64,000 bases of DNA, taken from the NCBI RefSeq assembly GCF_024586455.1, contig NW_026089624.1, positions 15,591,341-15,655,340 on the forward strand. The letters are read 5' to 3'. The position numbers and the translations under genes were made by a program. Of this stretch, positions 34,924 to 44,831 are shown piece after piece. Each line of letters begins with the position of its first letter. The stretch's first letter is position 1. The stretch is from Bactrocera neohumeralis (lineage: Eukaryota > Arthropoda > Insecta > Diptera > Tephritidae). The notes beneath the pieces are model-generated. The model saw only the letters and a program-made list of their open reading frames with translations, was not told the DNA's origin and ran no database searches.

Positions 34924-36084
34924 AGGCTGCTATATATATTTCTGGCCTAGGCAACACTAAGTGTTGCCAGGTGCAGTCTGACATTTCCATTGGAAAGTTT
35001 GAAATTTTTTAGCATAACATCATTTTTCACAACTTTCGACGTGGATTATCACGACAAGCGTGCATCGATGAACTAAAGTCTTTGTATGGCTATGAAGCAC
35101 CATCCTATAGCACTGTGAAAAACTGGTACAACGAATTCAATCGTGGCCGACGCTCGCTCAAAGACGAAATCCGTGAAGGTCGCCCAAAAACAGCCGTTGT
35201 GCCAGCAAACATCGATGCCGTACGTGAACTGATAATGCAAGACCGTCATGTAACATACCTTCGGATAGAGGCATGCCGATGCATTTCTCCCACCAGCATA
35301 CATTCGATATTGCATGAACACCTGGCCGTAAAAAGGTTTGTTCTCGTTGGATCCCGCACAATTTGACAATCGCTCAAAAAAAGGCTCGTGTGGATTGGTG
35401 TAAAGAAATGCTGAAAAAATACGATCGCGGTGCTTCAAAAGACGTTTATAAGATCGTCACAAGTGACGAATCATGGATCTATGCGTATGAGCCCGAAACA
35501 AAACAGCAATCGACCGTGTGGGTCTTCCAAGACGAGCCAAATCCAACGAAAGTTGTTCGAGGAAGAAGCACTTCGAAGCAAATGGTCACCAGTTTCTTCG
35601 GCAAAACTGTCTATGTGGCGACTATTCCGCTTGAGCAACGTAGAACGGTCAATTCTGAGTGGTACACCACCATTTGTTTGCCTGAAGTCTTCGGAGAAAT
35701 TTGAAAAACGAACAAGAGAAGACGAATCATTGTGCACCATGACAATGCGAGCTCTCACACATCGGCTCAAACCAGCGCCTTTTTGACCGGCCAAAACGTC
35801 GAACTGAGCCCTGGCTTGGCACCCAATGACTTCTTTTTTTCCCACACATCAAGAAAATAATGCGTGGTCAACGATTTTCGTCGCCAGAAGATGCTGTTGA
35901 AGCATTCAAAACCCATGTTTTGGAGGTGTCTCAATCGGAGTGGGAAAAGTGCTTCGAAAATTGGTTTGAGCGCATGCAAAAATTTATAAATCTTGATGGA
36001 GAATATTTTGAAAAACAATAAAACCATTTTCGTTAATAAATATTCCTATTTTCATTATTAGGCCAGAAATATATATAGCAGCCT
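34924..36084 (+). mobile_element. Mariner B with perfect 26-bp inverted ends
   Basis: aggctgctatatatatttct at 34924 begins a 26-bp sequence whose exact reverse complement is 36059-36084. Just inside the left end is an 18-base near-palindrome gcaacactaagtgttgc (34951-34967). The element carries a plus-strand mariner transposase. Because the edges are TATA-rich, the true TA target could lie inside the repeated 26 bp, so the terminus may be a few bases further in. Confidence 0.8.
35020..36021 (+). pseudogene. Mariner transposase (copy B), two frameshifts, one stop, 6-residue deletion
   Basis: From about 35082 the frame reads APSYSTVKNWYNEFNRGRRS, LKDEIREGRPKTAVVPANID and DRHVTYLRIEACRCIS. A shift near 35340 leads into TIAQKKARVDWCKEMLKKYD, IVTSDESWIYAYEPETKQQS (first catalytic Asp) and VPLEQ-type block TIPLEQRRTVNSEW. 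A TGA at 35701 follows, then RRRIIVHHDNASSHTSAQTS (second Asp) and GLAPNDFFF (third Asp). Normally 34 residues separate the last two Asp; here I count 28, so about six residues, including the proline-tyrosine of the PPYSPDL block, are lost in frame. The last part (EDAVEAFKTHVLEVSQSEW, then EYFEKQ) is readable in another frame up to the stop near 36021. Confidence 0.9.
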
Positions 36085-36330
36085 TGGCACTTGAACATTA
36101 TGTAAAGAAAATGTACGCTCGAAATTTTCAACAATTGGACGAATAGCGAGCACAGGTGGACGATTATTACTACCATAAAATGAAAAAGCACACGAAAACT
36201 TGAATAATTTGTAAATATTGTTCTTGCGTATATCTTTCAATGATAAAATTATAACACTTTACTGAATACACTGAAAAAATTAAATAACATGACATATTAA
36301 TAATGAGCCGAAATGGCACTATATCATACC

Positions 36331-36939
36331 TATTGGAAAATTGGCAAAATGGCAATTTGGATTAAATGAGCGCTCCGTGACAGCTTTGCAATAAGTCGGC
36401 TGTTTTTTATTTATCAAAAGTATAAATAAAAATGTAGAGAATTAAATTATTGGAAGTAGCAAAATTAAACAATTAAATGATTGTTGAATTCGGCTGAGAT
36501 TTAGAGAAGCACCCCTCCGATTGCGGGATTAAAATGGGTAAATAGTGCAATACAAAAGTGCTACCATACTTTGCAAACGAATAAAAATATATATAGAAAA
36601 AGATCTTAGTGTCTTCAGTAACGCAAAATCTTTCAGGATTTCCTTTTTCTTGATAAATTCTGTTGTTGCATCGACTCTGGTTAGGACAGCACTTTAATTG
36701 ACTAAATTTATTGGTTGACTGAAGCGAAAAGAAAAAAGAGGACGAAATATTTGAGAAACTGATGTAAATATGTATGTTGGCCTTGGGTAAATATATGTAC
36801 ACACTGTACAATTTCTTTGAAATAGTGTATTCAAATGTAAATTATTTTTAGCAGAAGTTTTATAGGAACTAAATGAAAACGGACTTAGGAAAATCACTCG
36901 TCTGACTTGGAAAACTTTTGTAACTATATTAAATTTAAT
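36331..36939. other. Spacer, likely 5' side of the Harbinger remnant
   Basis: AT-rich with several minus-strand frames that carry no motif. A first exon of the Harbinger transposase would be expected here but I could not recognise one. Confidence 0.4.
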
Positions 36940-37589
36940 AAATATTTTCAACCCAGCTCGATCGTGCAAACAATTTCCAGTCCAAACACAACTCGAAATT
37001 GCATTATATCGCTTGAGATCTAGCGGTGAAGGGGCTACTCTGTCAAAGATTGAGCGCTTATTTGGAATCAGTAATGGTGGTGTCATTCAGGTCAGAGTTT
37101 GCCATTTTTCCACATAATTTTCTAACGTGTTTCTTTACTTTACAATATAACTGAACGCGTCTTTAATGCACTTTTAAAATATAAAGATTATATATATTTT
37201 GGCCAAGAACCGAGGAAACCAAAAAGTTCGTTTTAGAAGCATGGACATAATAAAATCCAGAAGCATACTTTTCAAGGAAGTAAATTTATGGATGATGGAG
37301 TCATGTGTAGAAGTTCACGCGAGTGAAGAAACTTCTCTGATCGCCATTCACTTGGGAGTGGCCAGAAACGATTCTTTTACATATGGCTCAAGCAGCTCAC
37401 GACTCCCGGTATTTGACCAAGTATCCTCTGGGTAGCCAGAAAACATCCGTTTGAAAGCTAGCTAAAGTGAGATGACGAACCATCCCTCGCTAGGATTGTG
37501 CACTGGGCTTGGGACCCGCCACGTAAAAACACTACAAATGAAAAAGCATGAGCAGCCTCGGATGAGAGACCCCCTTTTGATGACGATTC

Positions 37590-38160
37590 AAGGGCACGCA
37601 CCTGGAATGTCCGGTCCCTTAATTGGGAAGGTGCCGCTGCCCAGCTGGTTGATGTCCACGTGAAAATAAAGGTTGACATCACCGCCGTTTGAGAGTTGCG
37701 ATGGACGGGACAAGGACTGAAACGAGTAGGCATTTACTACAGTGGCCATATAAAGCAGCGTAAATTTGGTTTGTAATTCGTGGTGGGAGAGAGACTCCGT
37801 CGCCGAGTACTGTCATTCATACGTCTAGCCACAATCCGCATCAAAGCAAGGTTTTTTAACATATCGCTGATTTGCACTCACGCCTCAACGGAAGAGACGG
37901 GCGATGTAACCAAAGATGCCTTTTATGAGCGCTTGGAGCGCACCTATGAGAGCTGTCCCCGACACGATATCAAAATCTTGCTTGGCAAATTTAACGCCAG
38001 AGTGGGCGAAGAAGGTATCTTTAGCGCAACAGTCGGTAAGTTCAGCCTCCACGAGGAAACATCCACAAATGATAAATTCATGAAACAACCTAGCTGTCTC
38101 CGGATCGAAAAGCCACCAACCAGATCGACGGCAGACACGTCTTCAGTGTTTTAGACGTGC
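37590..38160 (+). pseudogene. RTE copy a: endonuclease domain
   Basis: The frame reads TWNVRSLNWEGAAAQLVDV (about 37590), then VKVDITAV-type KVDITAV-stop-ELRWTGQG (the Glu block; the usual QE is changed to a stop plus E), then HIKQRKFGL, and from 37780 FNISLICTHASTEETGDVTK, DAFYERLERTYESCPRHDIK and ILLGKFNARVGEEGIF. GKFNARVG stands where GDFNAKVG is usual, so the catalytic Asp is replaced by Lys. The SDHYLVAAKIRT block follows at about 38190. The domain is clearly non-functional. Confidence 0.8.
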
Positions 38161-38419
38161 GTACGCTCTGAGGTCCTAACATCGAGTCGGACCACTATCT
38201 TGTTGCAGCCAAGATACGCACCCGTCTCTGTGCAGCAAAAAACTTTCGTCAACAAACACAAGCAAGGTTCGAGGTCGAGAAGCTGCAATCACAACAGACA
38301 GCCGAGCGTTTTTCTACTCGACTTGCACTCCTGCTCTCTGAGAGCACTCGTCGACAACTCGGTATAAGGGAACTGTGGGGCGGCACTATTCCTTTTCGGT
38401 AAATGCAAAAGAACTGCAT

Positions 38420-39560
38420 GGAAGATGAAGAATGTCGTTTCGCAGCGGAGAGAAAACAGACCGCTTACCTCTCAACGTTACGATCTACCACAACACGAGA
38501 GAGGAAGCGAGACGCATTTGCAGGCAGAAAAAGAGAGAGGCCGTAAATGTGATTTGCCCAATCCATAAAACGGGAGACCCCACAATCTGTGGGAACTACC
38601 GTGGGATAAGTCTCCTCAAAATCACATATAAGGTTCTATCGATCGTATTGTGTGAAATATTAAAGCCCAACGTCAACAAATTGATTGGACCTTATCAGTG
38701 TGACTTTAGACCTGGAAAATCAACAACTGACCAGATATTCACCATGCGCCTTCTGGAGAAAATAGTTCGAGCTGCAGAACTAAACAGAGAGTAAAAGTGT
38801 AGAGTTGCTGGCGTATGCTGATGTTATTAATATCATTGTCTTTAACAACCGCACCGATAGTTCTTCTTTCTCCAGAATGAATAAGACTGGTGGTAAACGA
38901 GGGCAAGACGAAATATATCCTGCCATCAAACAAACAGTCGTCGCACTCACGACTAGACACCCACGTCACTGTTGACAGTTATAACTTCGAAGTCGTAGAC
39001 TTTCGTCTATTTTGGAACCAGTAGCAACACCACCAACTTCAGCCTCAAAATCCAACGTGAAATATCTGTTGCCAACAGGTGCTACTTTGGAATAAGTAGG
39101 CAATTGAGAAGTAAAGTCTCTCTGGACGAACAAAAAGCAAACTCTATAAGTCACTCATTATTCCCGTCTTGGTATATGGTGCATAAGCATGGACGACGAC
39201 AACATCTGATGAGTCGAAGTTGCGAGTTTTCGAGAGAAAGATTCTGCAGAAGATTTCAGGTCCTTTGCGCGTTGGTCTCGGCGAATATCGCATTCGACGG
39301 AACGATGAGCCATTGACATATTTCTGCTAATTAAAGGACAGCGGCTACGCTGGCCAGGTCATGTCGTCCGAATGGACGAAAACACTCCAGCTCTGAAAGT
39401 ATTCGACGCAGTACCCGCCGGGGGAATCAAAAGAAGACCTCCACTGCGTTGGTGGGACAAGGTTGCTGGCTTCGCTTGGAATCTCCAATTGGCACCACCT
39501 TGCGAAAAAATAAATGACTGGCGCTGTTGTTAACTCGGCTATAACCGCGTAAGCGGTTTC
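38420..39560 (+). pseudogene. RTE copy a: reverse transcriptase with internal deletion
   Basis: RT blocks: VICPIHKTGDPTICGNYRGI, SLLKITYKVLSIVLCEIL, IGPYQCDFRPGKSTTDQIF. Motifs A and B are deleted at about 38790. Right after it comes ELLAYADVINIIVFNNRTDS, where the YADD motif has become YADV. The C-terminal region follows in drifting frames: VDSYNFEVVD, SLSRRT-type LSGRTKS remnants, RLRWPGHVVRMDEN and GRPPLRWWDKV, typical of this group. It ends near the shared ataaccgcgtaagcgg 3' sequence. Confidence 0.8.
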
Positions 39561-40019
39561 TACATCAGTAAATTAGAAGAAATTAATTCTCTTAAGGCTC
39601 AAGGAGTGTGGTAGGTTATTCAGATAGCGTTCATGATGCATGCATTTTAAATAATTTCGAATTGTCAAATGAATCAGATAAAATGTTTGAAGGAGGTGAA
39701 TGAATCGCAAGTACTGTACATATAAATTATGTAGCACTTTTATAACGGCATTTAAAGTGAATTCTAGGAATTTATCACAAAGCTAAATAAATATTTTTAA
39801 CAAAATATTCAGTCGCTATAGAAATAAAATTGAACTCTCTTTTGGATTGCAGAAAAAAAGATTTGAGAGTCCGAAAGACTTTTGACTCCAAATCAAAAAT
39901 TAAAATGGAATGAGAAGAATGAACAAGTGAATTTTCTGCTACGGATTGCCAGACAACCTTATACCACAGCAAGATGATCATTTCGATTACCATTTTGAAG
40001 AATGTGAGCACTAATAACG

Positions 40020-40765
40020 AGTTATTACTTTGCTCGTATCAGTGAATGGCAAATAAGGCGACGAACAATCTTTGAACTGTTAAACAATACAAACAATCAA
40101 TAAATATATAAAATCTTACAGAAAACTCAGCGGCTTATCTATTTTTTTCAAACTAAATTCAATTTCTTTTCGCAAACATAAATATTCGTACCCTATATAT
40201 ACAGTAATTATAGTGCGTTTATAAAAGAAGTATTAAATATTATTTTAATTGAAAATACTTGGGAAAATTAACAAAAAAGGATTTTTTGACCGGTCGGTAT
40301 AACTTAACCTAATCTTATATTGAATAAAAACTTATTCGGTCATATTGCATAAACTAGGCGAGGAACAATTTAAACCAGCGGAACTATAAATGGATAATAT
40401 TCCTGAAAGGGCTATGTCATTTCGGTGTACGGCGATTGGGATTTTAAGAAGTTTTGTTATAAAAATGCACTATATTGGACCGACATATCGGACTTGTGAA
40501 AATTTACGAAACAATTTCAAGTCTTTAAAAAAGTACCTCTTTGTAATTTACTTCAGATTATGTGTCCTCAGAATGCATTAAGTTTAGTAACTAGATAATA
40601 GCCTCAAAAATACTATATACCATATTTAAAGGAACCGTGAACAATAAAATACATTAAGGCAGTTCAGGATCTGGTGCAAATGGTCTTGCAACTGCAAAGT
40701 AGCGAGCATATTTTTGCTTTTACGCTATAAATCCTTGCAAGAGAGCAACACTAAAACGCCATTGT
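40020..40765. other. Spacer between two Harbinger remnants
   Basis: No gene or element recognised. The 63-codon frame at 40390-40581 has no motif. Confidence 0.5.
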
Positions 40766-40928
40766 ATTATGTGCAACCCTCGTTTGCAAATTATCAGCTG
40801 TTGTCAAAAATAAAAACATTGTCAAAAAAAAAGAAGAAATAGAAAAAATTGGTTTAAATAAAAAAATGCTAAAGAGAGAAAATCCAAATAAAAAGAAATC
40901 CAAAGTATAAGGGATTTCTTGCAGGATA

Positions 40929-41610
40929 ATGGATTTCTTGCAGGAAGCTCCAGAAGTAGAGGTAAATGAAACTTTTGCTGTGAGCACTTATTTAACGATT
41001 TATTTAACAATAATTTTTATTTTAATAGGCATCTAAAGCTCAAATATTTTGTAAAAAATTAATTTCTAATTCATTGAGAAGGGCGGCACCTAAAAGCTTC
41101 GTTTAAAAAAGCAAGCGATTTACGAATGTCAACTGGAGCAGGCCTTCTCGAGTCTGATGTTGGGGCGTCGAGTGTTGAAGGTAAGCGAAGTGAATGCGAT
41201 GATATTTAACTACTAACTAACTAATGTCTATTTTCCAATCAAAGTGTTGCAGATGTGCCCACAATTTAATCAACTTAAATAAGTTTTCGAAACAAAACCC
41301 ACAAGTGGATTGCTGTTTGAAGTGATTGATAGTGGCAGCACGTCCATTATGAACGAAAGCGCGACCAGCCAAATACTTGAAATCACTTAATCTGATGTCG
41401 GCCAAGAAATTGCGTCTCCAATTGACACTGCCAACAATGAAAATCTGCCACCAGGCAATGTAAGTGAAATAATTGTTCCTGAAAAAGCCAAAGAGAAGCC
41501 TGAAAAAGCTCACGCTTTGAGTGAAAGAAGATTGCAAGCAGAAATTGAAAGAGATAAACCTGAAATAGAATTCAAGAACCGTGAGCTGGGTTTGAGAGTT
41601 TTAGAATTGG
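40929..41610 (+). pseudogene. Harbinger-associated Myb/SANT-like gene, 5' part
   Basis: Exon 1 starts MDFLQEAPEVE (40929-40961), then gtaaat. Exon 2 (41029-41180) ends KASDLRMSTGAGLLESDVGA-SSVE, then gtaagc. Exon 3 starts at 41245 after caaag and reads VLQMCPQFNQL, FETKPTSGLLFEVIDSGS, IVPEKAKEKPEKAHALSERR and EIEFKNRELGLRVLEL. Phases agree across the second intron. The MSTGAGL block, the CPxFxxLxxVF block and a charged coiled coil at the end are usual in these partner proteins, which bring the transposase to DNA. Two in-frame stops in exon 3 (after FNQLK and EIT) kill it. The frame continues after the LTR element with EKDKRFKKLQIEKEACL at 47812-47862. Confidence 0.75.
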
Positions 41611-42146
41611 TGTTTAAATGAGTTAAGCATTCCCCACTTTAATCGGAAAAACTAGCACACACTAATACTTGATGACACCACACTCGCACACAAGACAACT
41701 CACCACACTTGTACATCCACCCACTCATCAAAAAGGATGGACAAGGAGAAAGCAGACACAATTCGTTCTACACAAGCCGCCCGGCCACAATCGTTTCTTA
41801 CTTTCGCTTATACACTGCGCCGCGTCGACACCTTCCGACTCACAATTCGATCATCACTAGGTATTCGATTCTACACTGTGTCCGTTCTGCACTGCGCCGC
41901 AACAAAGTTCCCCCGAGCTAAAACCAACTTCGGGTCAACCCAATTCCAGCGAGCAGCATCTTATTTCAACCCAACAACATTTGTCGCTGCGTTTAATTAA
42001 ACATATCCATATGTACATATTTGGAATTTTATTGTGCTTTAAATATACAAAAAATTAAAGTAATTGTGCACCAAATTACTCTAGTATTTTTATTAATCGC
42101 GGGTGTAAGCTGATTTTGAATACCCCAAAATTGAGTGGTTTAAACA
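41611..42146 (+). repeat. 5' LTR of the BEL/Pao element
   Basis: 536 bp, TG...CA bounded. Compared by eye with the 3' LTR it differs by about six substitutions and one single-base indel, roughly 1-1.5 percent. It should contain promoter and polyadenylation signals; I can point to no certain TATA box. The overlapping small frames (41669-42000) appear identically in the 3' LTR and are not genes. Confidence 0.93.
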
Positions 42147-42164
42147 TGGTCCTTCGAGCCTTTC
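42147..42164 (+). promoter_or_regulatory. Primer-binding site
   Basis: tggtccttcgagcctttc follows the 5' LTR with no gap. TGG is the complement of a tRNA CCA end, as expected for a minus-strand primer site. I cannot name the tRNA with confidence. A short inverted repeat (cctttccgaaagg) overlaps its 3' side. Confidence 0.7.
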
Positions 42165-42208
42165 CGAAAGGCACCTCGGATATTTAAAAAAATAAATTAA
42201 TAAATAAC

Positions 42209-43278
42209 AAGTAAGGAAGGGCTAAGTTCGGGTGTCACCGAACATTTTATACTCTCGCATGATAGAGTGATAATCGAGATTTCATTATACGTCATTTACA
42301 TATTTTTCAAATACCGTATTTTTGTAAAGTTTTATTCCGCTATCATTATTGGTTCCTAATGTACTATATATTACACAGAGAAGGCATCAGATGGAATTCA
42401 AAATAGCGTTATGTTGGAAGAAGGCGTGGTTGTGAACCGATTTCACCTATATTTCGTACATGCCATCAGGGTGTTAAGAAAATATTATATACCGAATTTC
42501 ATTGAAATCGGTCTAGTAGTTCCTGAGATATGGTTTTTGGTCCATAAGTGGGCGAGGCCACGCCCATTTTCAATTTTTCAAAAAAGCCTGGGTGCAGCTT
42601 CCTTCTGCAATTTCTTCCGTAAAATTTAGTGTTTCTGACGTTTTTGTTAGTCCGTTAACGCACTTTTAGTGATTTTCAACATAACCTTTGTATGGGAGGT
42701 GGGCGTGGTTAATATCCGATTTCTTCCATTTTTGAACTGTATATGGAAATGCCTGAAGAAAACGACTCTGTAGAGTTTGGTTGACATAGCTATAGTAGTT
42801 TCCGAGATACGTACAAAAAACTTAGTGGGGGGCGGGGCCACGCCCACTTTTCGAAAAAAATTACGTCCAAATATGCCCCTCCCTAATGCGATGCCTTGTG
42901 CCAAATTTCACTTTGATATCTTTATTTATGGCTTAGTTATGACACTTTATAGGTTTTCGGTTTCCGCCATTTTGTGGGCGTGGCAGTTGGCCGATTTTGC
43001 CCGTCTTCGAACTTGACCTTCTTATGGAGCCAAGGAATACGTGTACCAAGTTTCATCATGATATCTAAATTTTTTTACTCAAGTTACAGCTTGCACGGAC
43101 GGACGGACGGAGACGGACGGACGGACAGACGACATCCGGATTTCGACTCTAATCATCCTGATCACTTTGGTATACATAACCCTATATCTGACTCTTTTAG
43201 TTTTAGGACTTACAAACAACCGTTATGTGAACAAAACTATAATACTCTCCTTAGCAACATTGTTGCGAGAGTATAAAA
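42209..43278 (+). mobile_element. Dispersed hairpin-ended repeat nested in the LTR element's leader
   Basis: The left end aagtaaggaagggctaagtt continues into a hairpin (gttcgggtgtcaccgaac) and ttttatactctcgcatga. The right end is ttgttgcgagagtataaaa, mirroring tttatactctcgca. Inside are two related modules (near 42420 and 42700) with gcgtggttgtgaaccgattt or gcgtggttaatatccgattt and ccacgccca, then a ggacggacggacggagacgg block near 43100-43130. The structure is like the 10.6-kb family but the sequence is different. The same modules occur at 52075-52690. Confidence 0.75.
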
Positions 43279-44831
43279 ACACAAAACCAAAACAGAAACA
43301 ATTTACATATATTTTTAAACAGTGACAAAGTGCATTGAAAAGAACATAAGTATATAAAAGTGTACATAAGTTGTGGTGACAAAGTTTAAAAATTGCGGTA
43401 AACAAAACAAAGCAAATGCTCAGTAACACAATAAATGCACACATAATATAATAAAAGAAAAAAATTCCGACAACAAAAACAAAGGTGCAGTGAATTGCCG
43501 AAATATTTATACAGTGGTGGTCTTATAATTAGAAACGACTTTGCTGCATATAGTTTTCTTACAAAAAGTTTTATTTACAAAATTAGATTGCCACATTAAA
43601 ATTATAAATTGTACCCAATACAGTAACGCATTTTATTTGAGTTTTGCAAAAAACAAAAAAAAAACAAAAAATCTGCAGTGAATTTCCAAAATTCAAAATG
43701 AATACATGCAATATTTTGTAAAGTAAGTACGTGCAATCAAAAAGCAAAAACTAAAACAAACAAAAAAGCAATCAAGCCAAAAAGCGCAGTGTGCTAACAT
43801 TAAAAAACGAAAAGTGCAGTTGCCCAAACAGAAAGAAGAAAATTACCGTAGGTGAAAAATCTACCAATACAATATATACAAACACATTTACAAATATATA
43901 AAAAAAAAAAGAAAGAGAACAACACTCAGAAAATCGCGCGCGAAACGCTAAAACAAAACATAAATAAAAACAAAGAAACGGGCGCGAATTTAAATTAAAC
44001 TAGAATAAAACAAGCAGCAACAACATACATACATACTGAAACCAGGGGAACAACCAACTGGAATCGGAGGAGAAGGAATTAGCGTCAACGGCCCGAATAC
44101 CCGCAGGCACATATAGTATATACATACATAAATGCATATATACAGCCGCATTATCCCCAAAAACCTTTTTGGAAAACAAAGTGAGCGTATTATGTCCACT
44201 ATTTACTTAATTTATGCACATATGCATGTCAGTCGAAGTTAATATTATACCTTTGATTAAAATCCATTTCAAAAGCTATTAAAATATATCAAAAATAAAA
44301 ATACTATCTTTGTGTTCTCAAAACACACCAAGTTATCAAATAAAAAAAAATTACCTTTTTCAACTCCAGTTTCAATCTCTATTTCCTTTTCAAAATAATA
44401 TAGTATCATTTACATACAAACATACGGCAAAATCTGCCTGTGGCGCAAAACCCAAAATCTCAAAAAACCAAAAGTTCAAAGTCCACATTTGTAATTATCC
44501 AGCAATACCTCTTGTTCTTTGGCAAACAAAAACAAGCAGGATTGTGGACAAAAAGCTAATTGATCTCTCTAACGAGCTCTCAATTGCTTACGAACAAAGC
44601 ATAACAAACAATTCGTGCATACTTATGTACAAAGCATATTGATCTCTTCGACGAGCTCTCAATTGCACAAAACATAAGCAAATACAAGTCCAAGTATTAG
44701 GGTGTACCTAAATACAAATCATTCGGACAACGAATATTTTAATTAATAAAAAGCGCGGTTTTTTAATAACAATTAACAATTCAAATATATTTTCGAACTA
44801 AAATATAAATAAATAATATTATTTTGCAAAT
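43279..44831. other. LTR-element leader, non-coding
   Basis: A-rich leader with many aacaaaa/aaacaaaa tracts between the nested repeat and gag. No open frame with motifs. The 110-codon frame at 44310-44642 is probably chance in A-rich sequence. Confidence 0.5.

Larger units (their letters stand above)
34690..36330 (-). pseudogene. IS630-type (Tc3/mariner-like) transposase split by mariner B
   Basis: The N-terminal part is on the minus strand at 36300-36085: SNNRPPVLAIRPIVENFERT and FSLHNVQVP. The protein resumes on the other side of the mariner at about 34917-34690: SNENDSTVQTSVAEDRNLSI, PRRFQNWD and, after a shift, RKNLGLHSSKIVLTQELNPD and RKRHEFA. In this family a FExTGSVxDxP-type linker, a xxSVxEDPxxSI helix block and an LGLHxYKIxLTQEL block follow each other directly. 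The mariner therefore interrupts them. The catalytic core is missing on the left. A second copy of the same family is at 49870-50560. Confidence 0.75.
37302..39602 (+). mobile_element. RTE-like non-LTR retrotransposon, copy a, GGAGT target duplication
   Basis: GGAGT at 37297-37301 and again at 39603-39607 flank the element, and the Harbinger frame continues across if one copy is removed. The 5' leader (tgtgtagaagttcacgcgag, tgggtagccagaaaacatcc) matches copy d at 58944. The 3' end ataaccgcgtaagcggtttc matches copies c and d. It holds endonuclease and RT fragments with an internal deletion in RT. The clade call (RTE, the group often annotated from butterflies and other arthropods) is from RT motif wording. 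Confidence 0.85.
36940..39990 (+). pseudogene. PIF/Harbinger transposase remnant, split by an RTE element
   Basis: Part 1 (36960-37090) reads QFPVQTQLEIALYRLRSSGE and GATLSKIERLFGISNGGVIQ, the helix-turn-helix region. A gt donor follows at 37091. Part 2 (37148-37301) reads ITERVFNALLKYKDYIYF, WPRTEETKKFVLEAW and NPEAYFSRK in shifting frames. The RTE element occupies 37302-39602. Part 3 (39608 on) resumes VVGYSDSVHDACILNNFEL (the catalytic GxxHDxxxL block) and then, with shifts, QKKRFESPKDF, IKNxNGMRRMNK and LPDNLIPQQDD, the C-terminal block. Blocks are in Harbinger order on both sides of the insertion, which is why I treat it as one gene. It is dead. Confidence 0.8.

Noticed and set aside
41669..42000. 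Three overlapping plus-strand frames as genes
   Set aside because: They lie in the LTR and recur at 47329-47660 in the other LTR.
42411..43276. Frames on both strands as small genes
   Set aside because: They fall in the nested dispersed repeat; both strands are open because of its modular non-coding composition.
44310..44642. 110-codon frame ahead of gag as an extra LTR-element gene
   Set aside because: A-rich leader with no retroviral or cellular motif; open by composition.
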